Below are positions 1 to 8,792 of a stretch of 64,000 nucleotides of DNA, piece after piece. The first letter of the stretch is position 1. Each line of letters starts with the position of its first letter. Location of the stretch: the NCBI RefSeq assembly GCF_008274215.1, contig NZ_VTPS01000012.1:1-64000 (forward strand), given 5' to 3'. Under the pieces are notes generated by a model, which ran no database searches, had not been told where the DNA came from, and saw only the letters and a list, made by a program, of their open reading frames with translations. This DNA is from Calorimonas adulescens (GTDB lineage Bacteria > Bacillota > Thermoanaerobacteria > Thermoanaerobacterales > UBA4877). Made by a program: the position numbers and the translations under genes.

Positions 1-97
1 AGTTTTATACTCATCCGGATTATAGGATGGTGAGGTCTTATTTCTACATCAAGACTGATTTTTCCTGCTAAGTGACCTAATAAAATTTTACACTATC

Positions 98-166
98 AAA
101 AAAAGCACCTATCCAAGGCTTAAAACTGAAGATAAAAACGATCTTGTCCTTGAATTCTTAGGTGCT
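98..166 (-). terminator. Terminator overlapping the 3' end of the ABC ATPase gene
   Basis: On the minus strand, 8-base arms at 159-166 and 104-111 pair. An inner CAAGG/CCTTG pairing supports them, and a run of T follows (A-run at 98-104 on the plus strand). The downstream arm contains the stop codon of the transporter ATPase. The loop is long (about 50 bases), so the fold is plausible rather than certain. Confidence 0.5.
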
Positions 167-837
167 GTAAACACCTCCTCCGGGACACCCTCCTCTAAAA
201 GCCTGCCCTCACTCATAAATATCACCCTATCTGCCACCTCCCTGGCAAAACCCATCTCATGGGTTACAACAACCATTGTCATGCCTTCCTTCGCCAGCGT
301 CTTCATAACATTTAGTACCTCACCAACCAATTCGGGATCAAGGGCTGATGTTGGTTCGTCAAACAGCATTATTTTAGGGTTCATTGCCAGAGCCCTTGAT
401 ATTGCTACCCTCTGCTGCTGGCCTCCTGAGAGTTTGGATGGATAACAGTCCATTTTGTCCGCAAGCCCTACCTTTTTTAGAAGGTCCATGGATAGTTCTT
501 TTGCCTCCTTAACAGGCATTTTTTTGACTGTTACCGGCCCCTCCATCACATTTTGAAGGGCGGTCATATGAGGAAATAGATTAAAGTTTTGAAAGACTAT
601 ACCGACTTCAGAGGATATATTTATCTTCTTTGTATCTTTAGTTATCTCTTTATCATTTATCACTATCCTACCTGAATCAATCCTCTCCAAGTGAGAAAGG
701 CATCTTAAAAATGTGCTTTTGCCAGACCCGCTTGGACCTATGATGACAACCACATCACCATCCTGCACCTTCATAGAAACATTCTGCAGAACCTGATTAC
801 TGCCAAAATATTTGCATACATTCTCTGCTATAAGCAT
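109..837 (-). CDS. Amino-acid ABC transporter, ATP-binding subunit (GlnQ/polar amino acid type)
   Basis: Cytoplasmic ATPase that powers import of a polar amino acid (glutamine, cystine or similar). At 242 residues it has the usual length. Visible motifs: Walker [10 protein letters not shown] near residue 34, signature LSGGQQQR near 137, Walker [14 protein letters not shown] and the switch histidine in VVVTHEM. It is the last gene of a three-gene operon behind the binding protein and permease, which is normal for the PAAT family. The substrate cannot be read from the ATPase. Confidence 0.93.
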   Translation of the reverse strand: MLIAENVCKYFGSNQVLQNVSMKVQDGDVVVIIGPSGSGKSTFLRCLSHLERIDSGRIVINDKEITKDTKKINISSEVGIVFQNFNLFPHMTALQNVMEGPVTVKKMPVKEAKELSMDLLKKVGLADKMDCYPSKLSGGQQQRVAISRALAMNPKIMLFDEPTSALDPELVGEVLNVMKTLAKEGMTMVVVTHEMGFAREVADRVIFMSEGRLLEEGVPEEVFTAPKNSRTRSFLSSVLSLG

Positions 838-849
838 CTCAAACCACCT

Positions 850-1500
850 CTATTCATATACAGATAGTCTTTTTTCAAGACGCCCAAATAGGATAGTAAA
901 CATTGTAGTCATTAAAAGATACAACACACAGGCCATGCCAAATATCTCCAGTGGCCTGAGCGTTACAGAGTATCTCTGCTGGGCTACCCTCATGAGGTCT
1001 ACCATGGCAATAGTAGATACAAGGGAAGAGTCTTTCAGGAGGGCAATGAACTCATTGCCCATTGGCGGTATAAGCCTCCTGTACGCCTGTGGCACTATGA
1101 CCCTGCGCATGGCCTGGCCATAACTCATGCCCAATGCCCTTGCCGCCTCCATCTGACCCTTAGGTATGGATTCAATGCCTGCCCTTATTATCTCAGCTAA
1201 ATACGCTCCTGAATTCACGGACAAGCCTATCACCGCAGCAGGCATGGGGTCTAACGTAATTCCCACCTGAGGCAATCCATAATATATGACAAAAAGCTGC
1301 ATCATAAGAGGCGTCCCCCTTATAAGCCAGGTATAAAGGGAGCAGAACCATTTTATATAACTGATACCTGATATTTTCCCCAGTGCTACCAGAAAACCTA
1401 TTGCAGTACCTATCACTATGCCGTATATAGTGAGCTGTACCGTCATACCTGCTCCTTTTAATAGTAAAACCAAGTTTGAAACAACAAAACTCATGTCCAT
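850..1500 (-). CDS. Amino-acid ABC transporter, permease subunit (HisM/GlnP type)
   Basis: Integral membrane subunit of the polar amino acid importer, 216 residues with about five hydrophobic spans. The EAA loop that contacts the ATPase is seen as EAARALGMSYGQAMRRVIVPQA near residue 120-140. A single permease gene implies a homodimer. It lies 12 bases from both the binding-protein gene and the ATPase gene, so the three are co-transcribed. The start is preceded by GAGGTG about seven bases upstream. Confidence 0.92.
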   Translation of the reverse strand: MDMSFVVSNLVLLLKGAGMTVQLTIYGIVIGTAIGFLVALGKISGISYIKWFCSLYTWLIRGTPLMMQLFVIYYGLPQVGITLDPMPAAVIGLSVNSGAYLAEIIRAGIESIPKGQMEAARALGMSYGQAMRRVIVPQAYRRLIPPMGNEFIALLKDSSLVSTIAMVDLMRVAQQRYSVTLRPLEIFGMACVLYLLMTTMFTILFGRLEKRLSVYE

Positions 1501-1512
1501 TTCAGAACACCT

Positions 1513-2355
1513 CTATTGTGTCATATCCACACCAAACCATTTTAGCGAAAGCTCCCTCAGCTTACCATTTTGTTTAAGTTCATTAATAACATCATTTACT
1601 GCATTCCTCAGCTCTACATCCTCTTTCCTAAAGGCTATACCTACAGGTTCTTTTACCAGTTCCTCATCCAGTATACGGTAGTTGCCAGGGTTCTTCGTAA
1701 GGAAATATCCTCCTACCATGCCATCAACTACAACGGCATCTGTGCGTCCTATGGATAGGTCAGCAAAAGCCTCCGGGTACTGGCTGTATGTCTTAATCTC
1801 CCTTATACCATCTATTTTTCTTGCAGCCTCTTCACTGGTGCTGCCCAACTGTACCCCAACAATCTTGCCTTTAAGGTCTTTGCTGCTATTTATTTCCTTA
1901 TTATCACCCCTCACAACAATCATCTGAGAACCATAAAGATATGGATCTGTAAAGTTAACAGATTTAGCTCTCTCCTCAGTTATGCTCATACTGGACAAAA
2001 TCATATCAAATTTCTTAGAGTTTAACGCTATTATTACACCATTCCAATCCGTCGGCATCCATTCCATTTTAACACCAAGGGCTTTCTCTATCTCCTTCGA
2101 CAGGTCGACATCAAAACCAACCAACTCTCCATTATCATCACGGTATTCCATTGGTGGAAAGTTGTCATCCACACCTATAACTATCTTACCTGCCTGCTTA
2201 ACCCTTTCTAACGAACCGTCCGATTCAACAGGAGTGAGTTGCTCTGATGTACTTTTTGTCTTATTTGTATCTGCGCTTTGACTGCTGCCGCATCCTGATA
2301 AAGCCATTGACATAATTAAGATACCTATAATAACAAATAAAAATCTCCTCTTCAC
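1513..2355 (-). CDS. Amino-acid ABC transporter, substrate-binding lipoprotein
   Basis: Extracytoplasmic receptor of the importer. A signal peptide ends in a lipobox (ALSGC, Cys about 22), so the protein is lipid-anchored. The rest is a family 3 solute-binding fold: GVDDNFPPMEY near 60-70, the ENGELVGFDVDLS-like segment DDNGELVGFDVDL and the conserved VGVQLGSTSEE. Start is GTG behind a GGGGGGAG site. First gene of the operon, directly downstream of the promoter at 2404-2432. A Ser-rich linker follows the lipobox. Ligand not determined. Confidence 0.92.
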   Translation of the reverse strand: MKRRFLFVIIGILIMSMALSGCGSSQSADTNKTKSTSEQLTPVESDGSLERVKQAGKIVIGVDDNFPPMEYRDDNGELVGFDVDLSKEIEKALGVKMEWMPTDWNGVIIALNSKKFDMILSSMSITEERAKSVNFTDPYLYGSQMIVVRGDNKEINSSKDLKGKIVGVQLGSTSEEAARKIDGIREIKTYSQYPEAFADLSIGRTDAVVVDGMVGGYFLTKNPGNYRILDEELVKEPVGIAFRKEDVELRNAVNDVINELKQNGKLRELSLKWFGVDMTQ

Positions 2356-2392
2356 TTATATCTCCCCCCTAAAATTTATGTCTTTATTATAA

Positions 2393-2414
2393 TTTACTAT
2401 TTTATTATAGTAAA
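2393..2414. repeat. Inverted repeat over the transporter -10 box (possible operator)
   Basis: Perfect 8-base arms (TTTACTAT and ATAGTAAA) flank six bases. The repeat covers the -10 hexamer at 2404-2409 and the likely start of transcription. This is a natural place for a repressor that senses the transported amino acid. No known operator consensus was recognised. Confidence 0.4.
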
Positions 2415-2432
2415 GTGTTATCATAGTATCAA
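2404..2432 (-). promoter_or_regulatory. Sigma-A type promoter of the ABC transporter operon
   Basis: TTGATA (2427-2432) and a perfect TATAAT (2404-2409) are separated by 17 bases, about 50 bases before the GTG start of the binding-protein gene. Confidence 0.75.
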
Positions 2433-2841
2433 AAGAAAAGGATTAAACGTTTTCCATCTCCAGCGCTTTGTTTTTCTTCTAATTGCTTATAACCATGCAT
2501 TAGATGATAAACCCTAAAAGCATCCCTTTTCCTGTTTATAGTTTTATCAGGTCCTCAACTTTTATATCGTTTTTTATTATTTCCATATACAGTGCCATAT
2601 ACTGTGTTGCCTCCGTTGTTTCGTACCCCTCTCAGATCTTTTGGCACGGCTATGCCACAGAATAGCCTTGCCGTCTTCCATAGAGACAGGATTTGACAGA
2701 TAAGTCGTGTTTAAATATAAATTGTTATGGAATTGTCCACAGATTCAATTGAGTTTGCACCAGCAGCATTGTTGTTTTTTCCAACCATCCTATAGGTTGC
2801 ATTTAACCTGTGAGATTTTCATTGCTGTATACATGGTACAT
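2433..2841. other. Intergenic stretch without a recognised gene
   Basis: No supported gene. On the minus strand around 2520-2680 short coding-like segments occur in changing frames, which may be a decayed gene that I could not identify. The stretch separates the transporter promoter from the terminator of the next operon. Confidence 0.4.
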
Positions 2842-2875
2842 AAAAAAGACAGGTTTCATGTAAAAACCTGTCTTT
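2842..2875 (-). terminator. Rho-independent terminator of the NuoEFG-like operon
   Basis: Twelve-base perfect arms (2845-2856 and 2864-2875) with a seven-base loop, followed on the minus strand by a T-run. It lies 8 bases after the stop of the large subunit. Confidence 0.85.
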
Positions 2876-2882
2876 CACATAT

Positions 2883-5800
2883 TTATCTCAGGTATATATG
2901 CTCTTCATGATCACTGCCAGTTTGCTTGATGTCTTTCTTAAAATACTCTGCCATCTTAGAAAGAGTCCTCATGCTGCATCTTCTGTCAATGGCACTTCTC
3001 AATCTCTTGATCCCATAATCGCTCTCTATGGTACCGTCCTTTTCAAGAGGAGATGTAAATGGTATCACCATATCTACATAAGGCCTCAAGTCCTTCTCTA
3101 TTGGAGTTATATCAATGAGCAGATGCAAATTGCCCATTGCAGGTTGGTTGAGTCCGTCAATATTGCCCAGAGTTATCAATCCCAGTACCTCACCCTTATT
3201 AATTTTTTCGGCCAGTTCCTCACGGGCTATTGCATTATAACCCATAGCAGTTAATCCATTTATATTAGCGCCATACCTCACGGGAATAGCTTTTAAACGA
3301 GGATTTAATCCCTCCATCTCTTTAATCTCATCGGCCAACTCTTCACGATATACCACATAGGGCCTTTTGGCCTGTTTTAGCATGTCGACATCATAACCCT
3401 CATTATAGTGTTTCCCGCCCATCTTTATGGCCTTTCTTGCCCAGTAGAACACCTGCGGACAGTCCTTTATATCCAGCCCCCTTGTGATTACCACATCGGC
3501 CATCTCAATTTCCTTTAATGATAGTGTTTCTACATTAGTGTACCTGCCTATGGTATAGAACATATTATCAGCTATAAAACCTTCAAACAGTTTCTTTGCA
3601 GCCAGGCCCTCCTCATTGGTAACGGACGGGGATGCCAGCAGGGCCAGTTTTCCATGATTGGCAGAATTGAATCTCATAACCTCTTTGACCATAGTCCTTA
3701 AGGCATTGTCCATATCTATAGTTTTCAGCCCATCTCTATCCCTTATCATGGGCTCTTCCACCACATATTTTCCGTTTACCCAGTCAAAGCCGAAACTACC
3801 CTTCCTGCACAATAAGGCCTCATCAAGACCGCTCTCCATATATGGCTTTATCCTTATCATCATGTCACCACGAGACTCAACGGTTACGGGACATGTCAGG
3901 CTGCACCCTGTACATGTGGTGACTGTCTCCTTTACCTTCACGGGTACCGGCTTTGTATTGCTGTTTACACTCATTATAGCACCCGTCGGGCATACATAGG
4001 CACACTCGCCACAGAATATACATGTGGAGTTAGCCAGTGGATTTTCAAATTCCGGCTTGGTAACAGCCTCAAACCCCCTTCTTACGTACCCCAGTGTGGC
4101 AGCGCCAGCTATCTCGTCACACACCCTGACACATAATCCGCAAAGTATGCACTTATTTGGATCTCTCAATATATTAACGCCAGAATAATCCTTCTCCCTC
4201 TTTGGCTTCACCCCAGGAAGTTTCTCAGGGTTAACGTCATATATATTGGAATACTGATACAGCTTGCAGTCAAAATAGTCAAGACAACCACACTCTAAGC
4301 ATCTGGCTCCCTCAGCCCTTGCAGATTCCTCGTCAAAGGTCTGTAGATACTCCCTGAAGTTATCCTTTCGAAGCTCAGGTTCTAAAAGCACAGGTTGATT
4401 TCTTGCTATCTTTTCTCTGCCTTCAAGGTCCTTCGTTGAGATATCATCCTGTTTTACAAGATACGGCAATTTTATCGGCTTCAACTCGCCGCTCAAATAA
4501 CTTTCTATGGCAAAGGCAGCCTCTTTTCCAGTGGCAATGGCCCTAACAGCTATATCCGGCCCTGTAACAGCATCTCCTGCAGCAAACACATATGGTATGC
4601 TGGTCCTGTATGTGCCATCCTCTATAACAATCCTGTTTCGGCTGATTGAAATCCCATCCAATCCCGTTGAGTCTATCTGCTGTCCTATTGCAGCTATGCA
4701 TGTGTCTGCCTCTATATAAAGCTCTTCCCCTGGGATTGGTACAGGAGACCTTCTGCCCGATGCGTCAGGCTCACCGAGCTGCATCTTCTGGAATTTTACT
4801 CCTGCCATCTTTCCGTCCTCTACAACCACTTCTTTGGGGCCTGCAAGGTATATAAACCTGATGCCTTCTTCCTCTGCCTCTTCTATCTCTTCTCTTCTGG
4901 CCGGCATCTCATCTTTAGTTCTTCGATAAACCACAGCTACCTCGTCAGCACCGAGCCTGAGTGCTGTCCTTGCAGCATCCATGGCTGTATTGCCTCCGCC
5001 AACAACTATGACCCTGCGTCCAAGCACTATCGGCTGGTTCAGCGCTACCCTGCGTAGAAATTCAACTCCACCTAGGACGCCCTCTGCATCTTCACCTGGT
5101 ACCCTTAGAGAAGAACTGTCCTGCGCCCCAACAGCCAATAGGACTGCGTCAAATCCCTGTGCCTTTAAAGAATCAATGGTAAAATCTCTCCCCAGGGCAG
5201 AATTTGTCCTTATATCAACACCCATCTCCTCAATTAGAGAAATTTCCTTTGCCAGCACAGACTTGGGAAGTCTGTATTCAGGTATCCCATACCTTAGCAT
5301 ACCCCCGGCCTCGGGCATCTTCTCAAAGATGGTGACGTCATAGCCATCTTTTTTCAAAAAGTATGCAGCAGATAAGCCCGCTGGTCCTGAACCTATTACG
5401 GCAACCTTCATCCCGTTTGATGGCTTTATCTCCGGCATATATGGGTTCTCTAATGCAAGGTCATAATCTCCAACAAACCTCTTCAGGTTGCATATAGAGA
5501 CAGGCTCATCTACCATACCCCTTCTACAGGCTTCTTCACAGGGATGAGGGCATATCCTGCCTACACTGGCCGGCAGAGGTACTGTCTCTTTAATAAGCTT
5601 TAACGCCTCCTCATACTGACCGTTGTTTATCAACGCAGCATAGCCCTGGGCATCACAGTGCGTGGGGCAGGCCAGCACACAGGGTGGCCTGCAGTCGCCC
5701 CTGTGCTCGGAAAGAAGAAGCTCTAAAGTAAACCGTCTCGCCTCAACCACCCTTGGGCTCTTTGTGTTTACAACCATACCGTCCGCTGCCTCTGTAGCAC

Positions 5801-5984
5801 ATGACCTCAGAAGCTTTTTACTTCCCTCAACCTCTACCACGCACATGCCGCATGACCCATACGGCTCTAATCTTTCATCAAAACATAGGGTTGGTATGTC
5901 TATACCATTCTGTCTCGCAATTTCCAAGATAGTCTGCCCTTTATAACCGTACACCTGTTTACCATCTATACTAAGCCTTATCAT
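2883..5984 (-). CDS. Large NuoG-type iron-sulfur subunit with an internal GltD-like FAD/NAD(P) module
   Basis: Multidomain redox subunit of about 1033 residues. Order: N-terminal [2Fe-2S] ferredoxin (Cys 34, 45, 48, 62); NuoG-type HxxxC cluster region near 94-103; GltD/NfnB-like flavin module with FAD motif GSGPAGLSAAYF near 197 and nucleotide motif VVGGGNTAMDAA near 330; two [4Fe-4S] motifs (CILCGLCVRVC and CIFCGECAYVC); then a molybdopterin-oxidoreductase-like region with CTGCSLTC and a degenerate C-terminal part like NuoG. No H-cluster motifs are present, so it is not a hydrogenase catalytic subunit. Last gene after the NuoE and NuoF homologues; together they should pass electrons between NAD(P)H, ferredoxin and an unknown partner, possibly by flavin-based bifurcation (inference). 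ATG start six bases after GGGGGG. Confidence 0.85.
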   Translation of the reverse strand: MIRLSIDGKQVYGYKGQTILEIARQNGIDIPTLCFDERLEPYGSCGMCVVEVEGSKKLLRSCATEAADGMVVNTKSPRVVEARRFTLELLLSEHRGDCRPPCVLACPTHCDAQGYAALINNGQYEEALKLIKETVPLPASVGRICPHPCEEACRRGMVDEPVSICNLKRFVGDYDLALENPYMPEIKPSNGMKVAVIGSGPAGLSAAYFLKKDGYDVTIFEKMPEAGGMLRYGIPEYRLPKSVLAKEISLIEEMGVDIRTNSALGRDFTIDSLKAQGFDAVLLAVGAQDSSSLRVPGEDAEGVLGGVEFLRRVALNQPIVLGRRVIVVGGGNTAMDAARTALRLGADEVAVVYRRTKDEMPARREEIEEAEEEGIRFIYLAGPKEVVVEDGKMAGVKFQKMQLGEPDASGRRSPVPIPGEELYIEADTCIAAIGQQIDSTGLDGISISRNRIVIEDGTYRTSIPYVFAAGDAVTGPDIAVRAIATGKEAAFAIESYLSGELKPIKLPYLVKQDDISTKDLEGREKIARNQPVLLEPELRKDNFREYLQTFDEESARAEGARCLECGCLDYFDCKLYQYSNIYDVNPEKLPGVKPKREKDYSGVNILRDPNKCILCGLCVRVCDEIAGAATLGYVRRGFEAVTKPEFENPLANSTCIFCGECAYVCPTGAIMSVNSNTKPVPVKVKETVTTCTGCSLTCPVTVESRGDMMIRIKPYMESGLDEALLCRKGSFGFDWVNGKYVVEEPMIRDRDGLKTIDMDNALRTMVKEVMRFNSANHGKLALLASPSVTNEEGLAAKKLFEGFIADNMFYTIGRYTNVETLSLKEIEMADVVITRGLDIKDCPQVFYWARKAIKMGGKHYNEGYDVDMLKQAKRPYVVYREELADEIKEMEGLNPRLKAIPVRYGANINGLTAMGYNAIAREELAEKINKGEVLGLITLGNIDGLNQPAMGNLHLLIDITPIEKDLRPYVDMVIPFTSPLEKDGTIESDYGIKRLRSAIDRRCSMRTLSKMAEYFKKDIKQTGSDHEEHIYLR

Positions 5985-5996
5985 CAATATCCCCCC

Positions 5997-7757
5997 TCAG
6001 CTTATGACAACAGCATCGTAGTTGCATACATCATAACATGTATGACATTTGGTGCATTTATCCGGGTCTATATGGTATGTCTTTCTGAATTCACCCGTTA
6101 TGGCATGCGACGTGCACTTCAACTCACATAACCTGCATCCTGTACACTTCTCAGGATCTATACTAAAGTGTATGAGTTCCTTACACCTACCACCAGGACA
6201 CTTTTTATCCCTTATGTGGGCCTCATACTCATCCCTGAAGTATCTTATGGTGGTGAGTACGGGGTTTGGTGCTGTCTGACCCAGTCCACAGAGGGCAGTA
6301 CTTTGCACCATATGGGCCAGATCCTCCAAAAGCTCTATGTCTCCCTCCTGGCCCTGGCCATTGCATATCCTATCCAGTATGTCCAACATGCGTCTTGTGC
6401 CAAGCCTGCATTGGGTACACTTTCCACATGATTCCTTCACTATAAAGTCCATGAAAAACCTCGCTGTATCTACCATGCAGGTGTCCTGATCCATTACAAC
6501 CATTCCGCCAGAACCTACTATGGCTCCCGTCTTTGTGAGAGACTCATAGTCTACTACTGTATCTAAAAGGCTTTCGGGTATACAGCCACCTGATGGGCCA
6601 CCTAACTGCACCGCCTTGAACTTCTTGTCTTTCTTTATGCCTCCCCCTATGTCATATATTACCTCTCTTAATGTCATGCCCATGGGTACTTCTACCAGGC
6701 CACCTCTTTTTATCTTTCCTGTGAGGGCAAACACCTTTGTACCTTTTGATGTCTCTGTACCGTAGGATGAGTACCTCTTGCCACCGTTGGTTACTATCCA
6801 CGCTATGTTAGCGAGGGTTTCCACATTATTTATCACTGTAGGCTTCCTCATATATCCTGAATAGGCAGGGTATGGTGGTTTTAGCCTTGGCATCCCCCTC
6901 TTACCCTCCAGGGATTCTATAAGTGCCGTCTCTTCTCCACAGACAAAAGCTCCAGCCCCCTGTCTTATCTTTATGTCAAAGCTGAAGTTGGTACCGTACA
7001 GATTCTGTCCTAAATATCCTCTGTCTTTAGCTTGTTTTATAGCTATTTTTAACCTTTTTACTGCTACTGGATACTCTGCCCTTACGTATATTATACCCTC
7101 CTGAGCCCCTATGGTGTATCCCGCTATCATCATTCCTTCTAAGACTGAATGGGGGTCTCCTTCCAGTACACTCCTGTCCATGAATGCTCCTGGATCTCCT
7201 TCGTCAGCATTGCATATTATATATTTTGGATTACCCGGGGCCTCTTTTGTGTTTTTCCACTTTAGCCATGTTGGGAAGCCAGCTCCCCCTCTTCCCCTCA
7301 GACCTGACTCCTTTATTTCTGCTATTATGTCATAGGGGTCCATGGTAAGTGCCTTTTGTATTGCCTTATATCCACCAACCTTGATATAGTCCTCTATATC
7401 TTCTGGATTTATCTGGCCACAGTTTCTTAAAACTATTTTTACCTGTTTATCCATATAATTGTCATATTTCTTTTCACCTTCTGTATCCCTTACTACCCAC
7501 TTGAGTAAAGGCTTACCGTCCATTATATGGCTTTTTATTATCTCTTTTATCATGCTTGGTTTCACGTTGCCATATGTCACTGTTCTTCCATCTTCATCTA
7601 TTATGTCTACCAGTGGCTCCTTATAGCACATACCTACACAGCCAGTAGGATAGACCTTTACATCCATGCCCTGGGTTTCTTTTAACAGTTCGTCATATAC
7701 TTCAAGCCCTCCTGCTGCTATACCACAGCTTCCCAAGCCTACCCTTATCTCGTACAT
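5997..7757 (-). CDS. NuoF/HydB-type NADH-binding flavoprotein subunit
   Basis: Carries FMN, binds NAD(H) and hands electrons to iron-sulfur clusters. N-terminal thioredoxin-like [2Fe-2S] domain (SCGI...TGCVGMC), Glu/Gly-rich NADH-FMN domain with GRGGAGFPTWLKW, the SLBB-like region, the [4Fe-4S] motif CGKCTQC, and a C-terminal pair of [4Fe-4S] motifs (CTGCRLCELKC and CTKCHTCYDVC). This is the long HydB/NuoF form typical of anaerobe bifurcating complexes. The start at 7757 is preferred because GGGGG lies eight bases upstream; a nearer ATG at 7763 leaves only two bases, and longer frames overlap the NuoE gene. Confidence 0.92.
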   Translation of the reverse strand: MYEIRVGLGSCGIAAGGLEVYDELLKETQGMDVKVYPTGCVGMCYKEPLVDIIDEDGRTVTYGNVKPSMIKEIIKSHIMDGKPLLKWVVRDTEGEKKYDNYMDKQVKIVLRNCGQINPEDIEDYIKVGGYKAIQKALTMDPYDIIAEIKESGLRGRGGAGFPTWLKWKNTKEAPGNPKYIICNADEGDPGAFMDRSVLEGDPHSVLEGMMIAGYTIGAQEGIIYVRAEYPVAVKRLKIAIKQAKDRGYLGQNLYGTNFSFDIKIRQGAGAFVCGEETALIESLEGKRGMPRLKPPYPAYSGYMRKPTVINNVETLANIAWIVTNGGKRYSSYGTETSKGTKVFALTGKIKRGGLVEVPMGMTLREVIYDIGGGIKKDKKFKAVQLGGPSGGCIPESLLDTVVDYESLTKTGAIVGSGGMVVMDQDTCMVDTARFFMDFIVKESCGKCTQCRLGTRRMLDILDRICNGQGQEGDIELLEDLAHMVQSTALCGLGQTAPNPVLTTIRYFRDEYEAHIRDKKCPGGRCKELIHFSIDPEKCTGCRLCELKCTSHAITGEFRKTYHIDPDKCTKCHTCYDVCNYDAVVIS

Positions 7758-7762
7758 AAACA

Positions 7763-8254
7763 TTACCCCCTTGACCTGTAATCGGCTATTATCTCTTTCA
7801 CTCTGTCTAAGGTTAACTGACCATAGGCCTGGCCATTCACCATCATCACAGGTGCCAGGCTGCAACACCCAAGACATGCAACGCTTTCAATGGTAAAGAG
7901 TTTATCATCGGTCGTCTCGCCCACCTTTATTCCCAGCTCATCCTCCAAAGCGGTAAGGATATTCTCCGAGCCGTTGACATGGCATGCAGTACCCTGACAG
8001 CACATAATAAGATATTTCCCAACAGGTCTAAATCTGAACTGAGCATAAAATGTAGCAACCCCGTACACCTGGGCCTCAGAAATTCCCATCCTTTCAGCAA
8101 TATATGTCAGTGCCTTTGCCGGCAAATAGTTATATATAGCTTGGGTTTCCTGTAAAATGGTTATCAGTGAGCCCTTATCATCCCCATACTCCTCAAGTAT
8201 AGGTTCAATCAACGAGAGGTCTATCTCATCTTCCATATTTTTAAGCTTCGACAT
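7763..8254 (-). CDS. NuoE/HydC-type [2Fe-2S] subunit
   Basis: Small thioredoxin-fold subunit that works with the NuoF homologue downstream. The four cluster cysteines are visible in CCQGTAC and ACLGC. Length about 163 residues is normal. The ATG at 8254 follows AAGGGGG at proper distance; a longer frame upstream lacks a ribosome site. First gene of the three-gene operon; the Rex-like palindrome at 8377-8394 lies in its leader. Confidence 0.92.
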   Translation of the reverse strand: MSKLKNMEDEIDLSLIEPILEEYGDDKGSLITILQETQAIYNYLPAKALTYIAERMGISEAQVYGVATFYAQFRFRPVGKYLIMCCQGTACHVNGSENILTALEDELGIKVGETTDDKLFTIESVACLGCCSLAPVMMVNGQAYGQLTLDRVKEIIADYRSRG

Positions 8255-8376
8255 AAAAATCCCCCTTTTAAGGATATATTTATAAAATAAACCAGTCATT
8301 TAAAAAATGGACATAAAAGCTGCTTTAAATGAATCGCTTGCCATAAAATGGAGCCATACAAAATAACCCATATTAA

Positions 8377-8394
8377 TTGTTAAACAATTAACAT
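8377..8394. promoter_or_regulatory. Rex-like operator upstream of the NuoE-type gene
   Basis: TTGTTAA, four bases, then TTAACAT. This agrees with the known Rex consensus (TTGTTAA-N4-TTAACAA) at all but one half-site base. Rex is the NADH/NAD+-sensing repressor of fermentative genes in Firmicutes, which fits an NADH-linked redox operon. The site lies 120 bases before the start codon and just after the ModE-like gene. No -35/-10 pair was clear beside it. Confidence 0.5.
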
Positions 8395-8405
8395 ACCTAT
8401 TAGGC

Positions 8406-8738
8406 CTACACGTCATATCCTTCCTCAAATGACCCCTCTATGTCTGCTAAAACCCGTCTTTTAAGCTCACTATATCTTTTTAAGATATCCCTGGCCTTAT
8501 CTGTAAGGGCTGCACCACCCCCTCTTTTGCCGCCAACACGTGTTTCCACAAGCTTTTTATTCAGATAACGCTCTGACTCCTTTATCTTACCCCATGCCTT
8601 TCTGTAAGACATTGAAAGACTTGCTGCAGCCTTATTTATTGAACCCAGTTCATCAATGGCTGCAAGTAGCTCATAAAGCCCATCACCCATTACATACCTG
8701 TCATTCTCCTCAATCCACAGCCTGCATCTTACATTCAT
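8406..8738 (-). CDS. ModE-type winged-helix DNA-binding protein
   Basis: About 110 residues, consisting only of the N-terminal LysR-like winged helix of ModE (GSINKAAASLSMSYRKAWGKI, then VGGKRGGGAALT in the wing). The molybdate-binding MOP domains of classical ModE are absent, as in many short clostridial members. Such proteins often stand beside genes for molybdenum or tungsten enzymes, so its position before a NuoG/formate-dehydrogenase-like complex is suggestive. Start chosen at the ATG seven bases after GGGGGT. Confidence 0.85.
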   Translation of the reverse strand: MNVRCRLWIEENDRYVMGDGLYELLAAIDELGSINKAAASLSMSYRKAWGKIKESERYLNKKLVETRVGGKRGGGAALTDKARDILKRYSELKRRVLADIEGSFEEGYDV

Positions 8739-8792
8739 ATGGACACCCCCAGTAGTCAATTATATCACAAAGTCACATCGTGGATAATGTTT

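Noticed and set aside
2883-5984. [FeFe]-hydrogenase catalytic subunit
   Set aside because: The front half looks similar, but none of the three H-cluster motifs is present.
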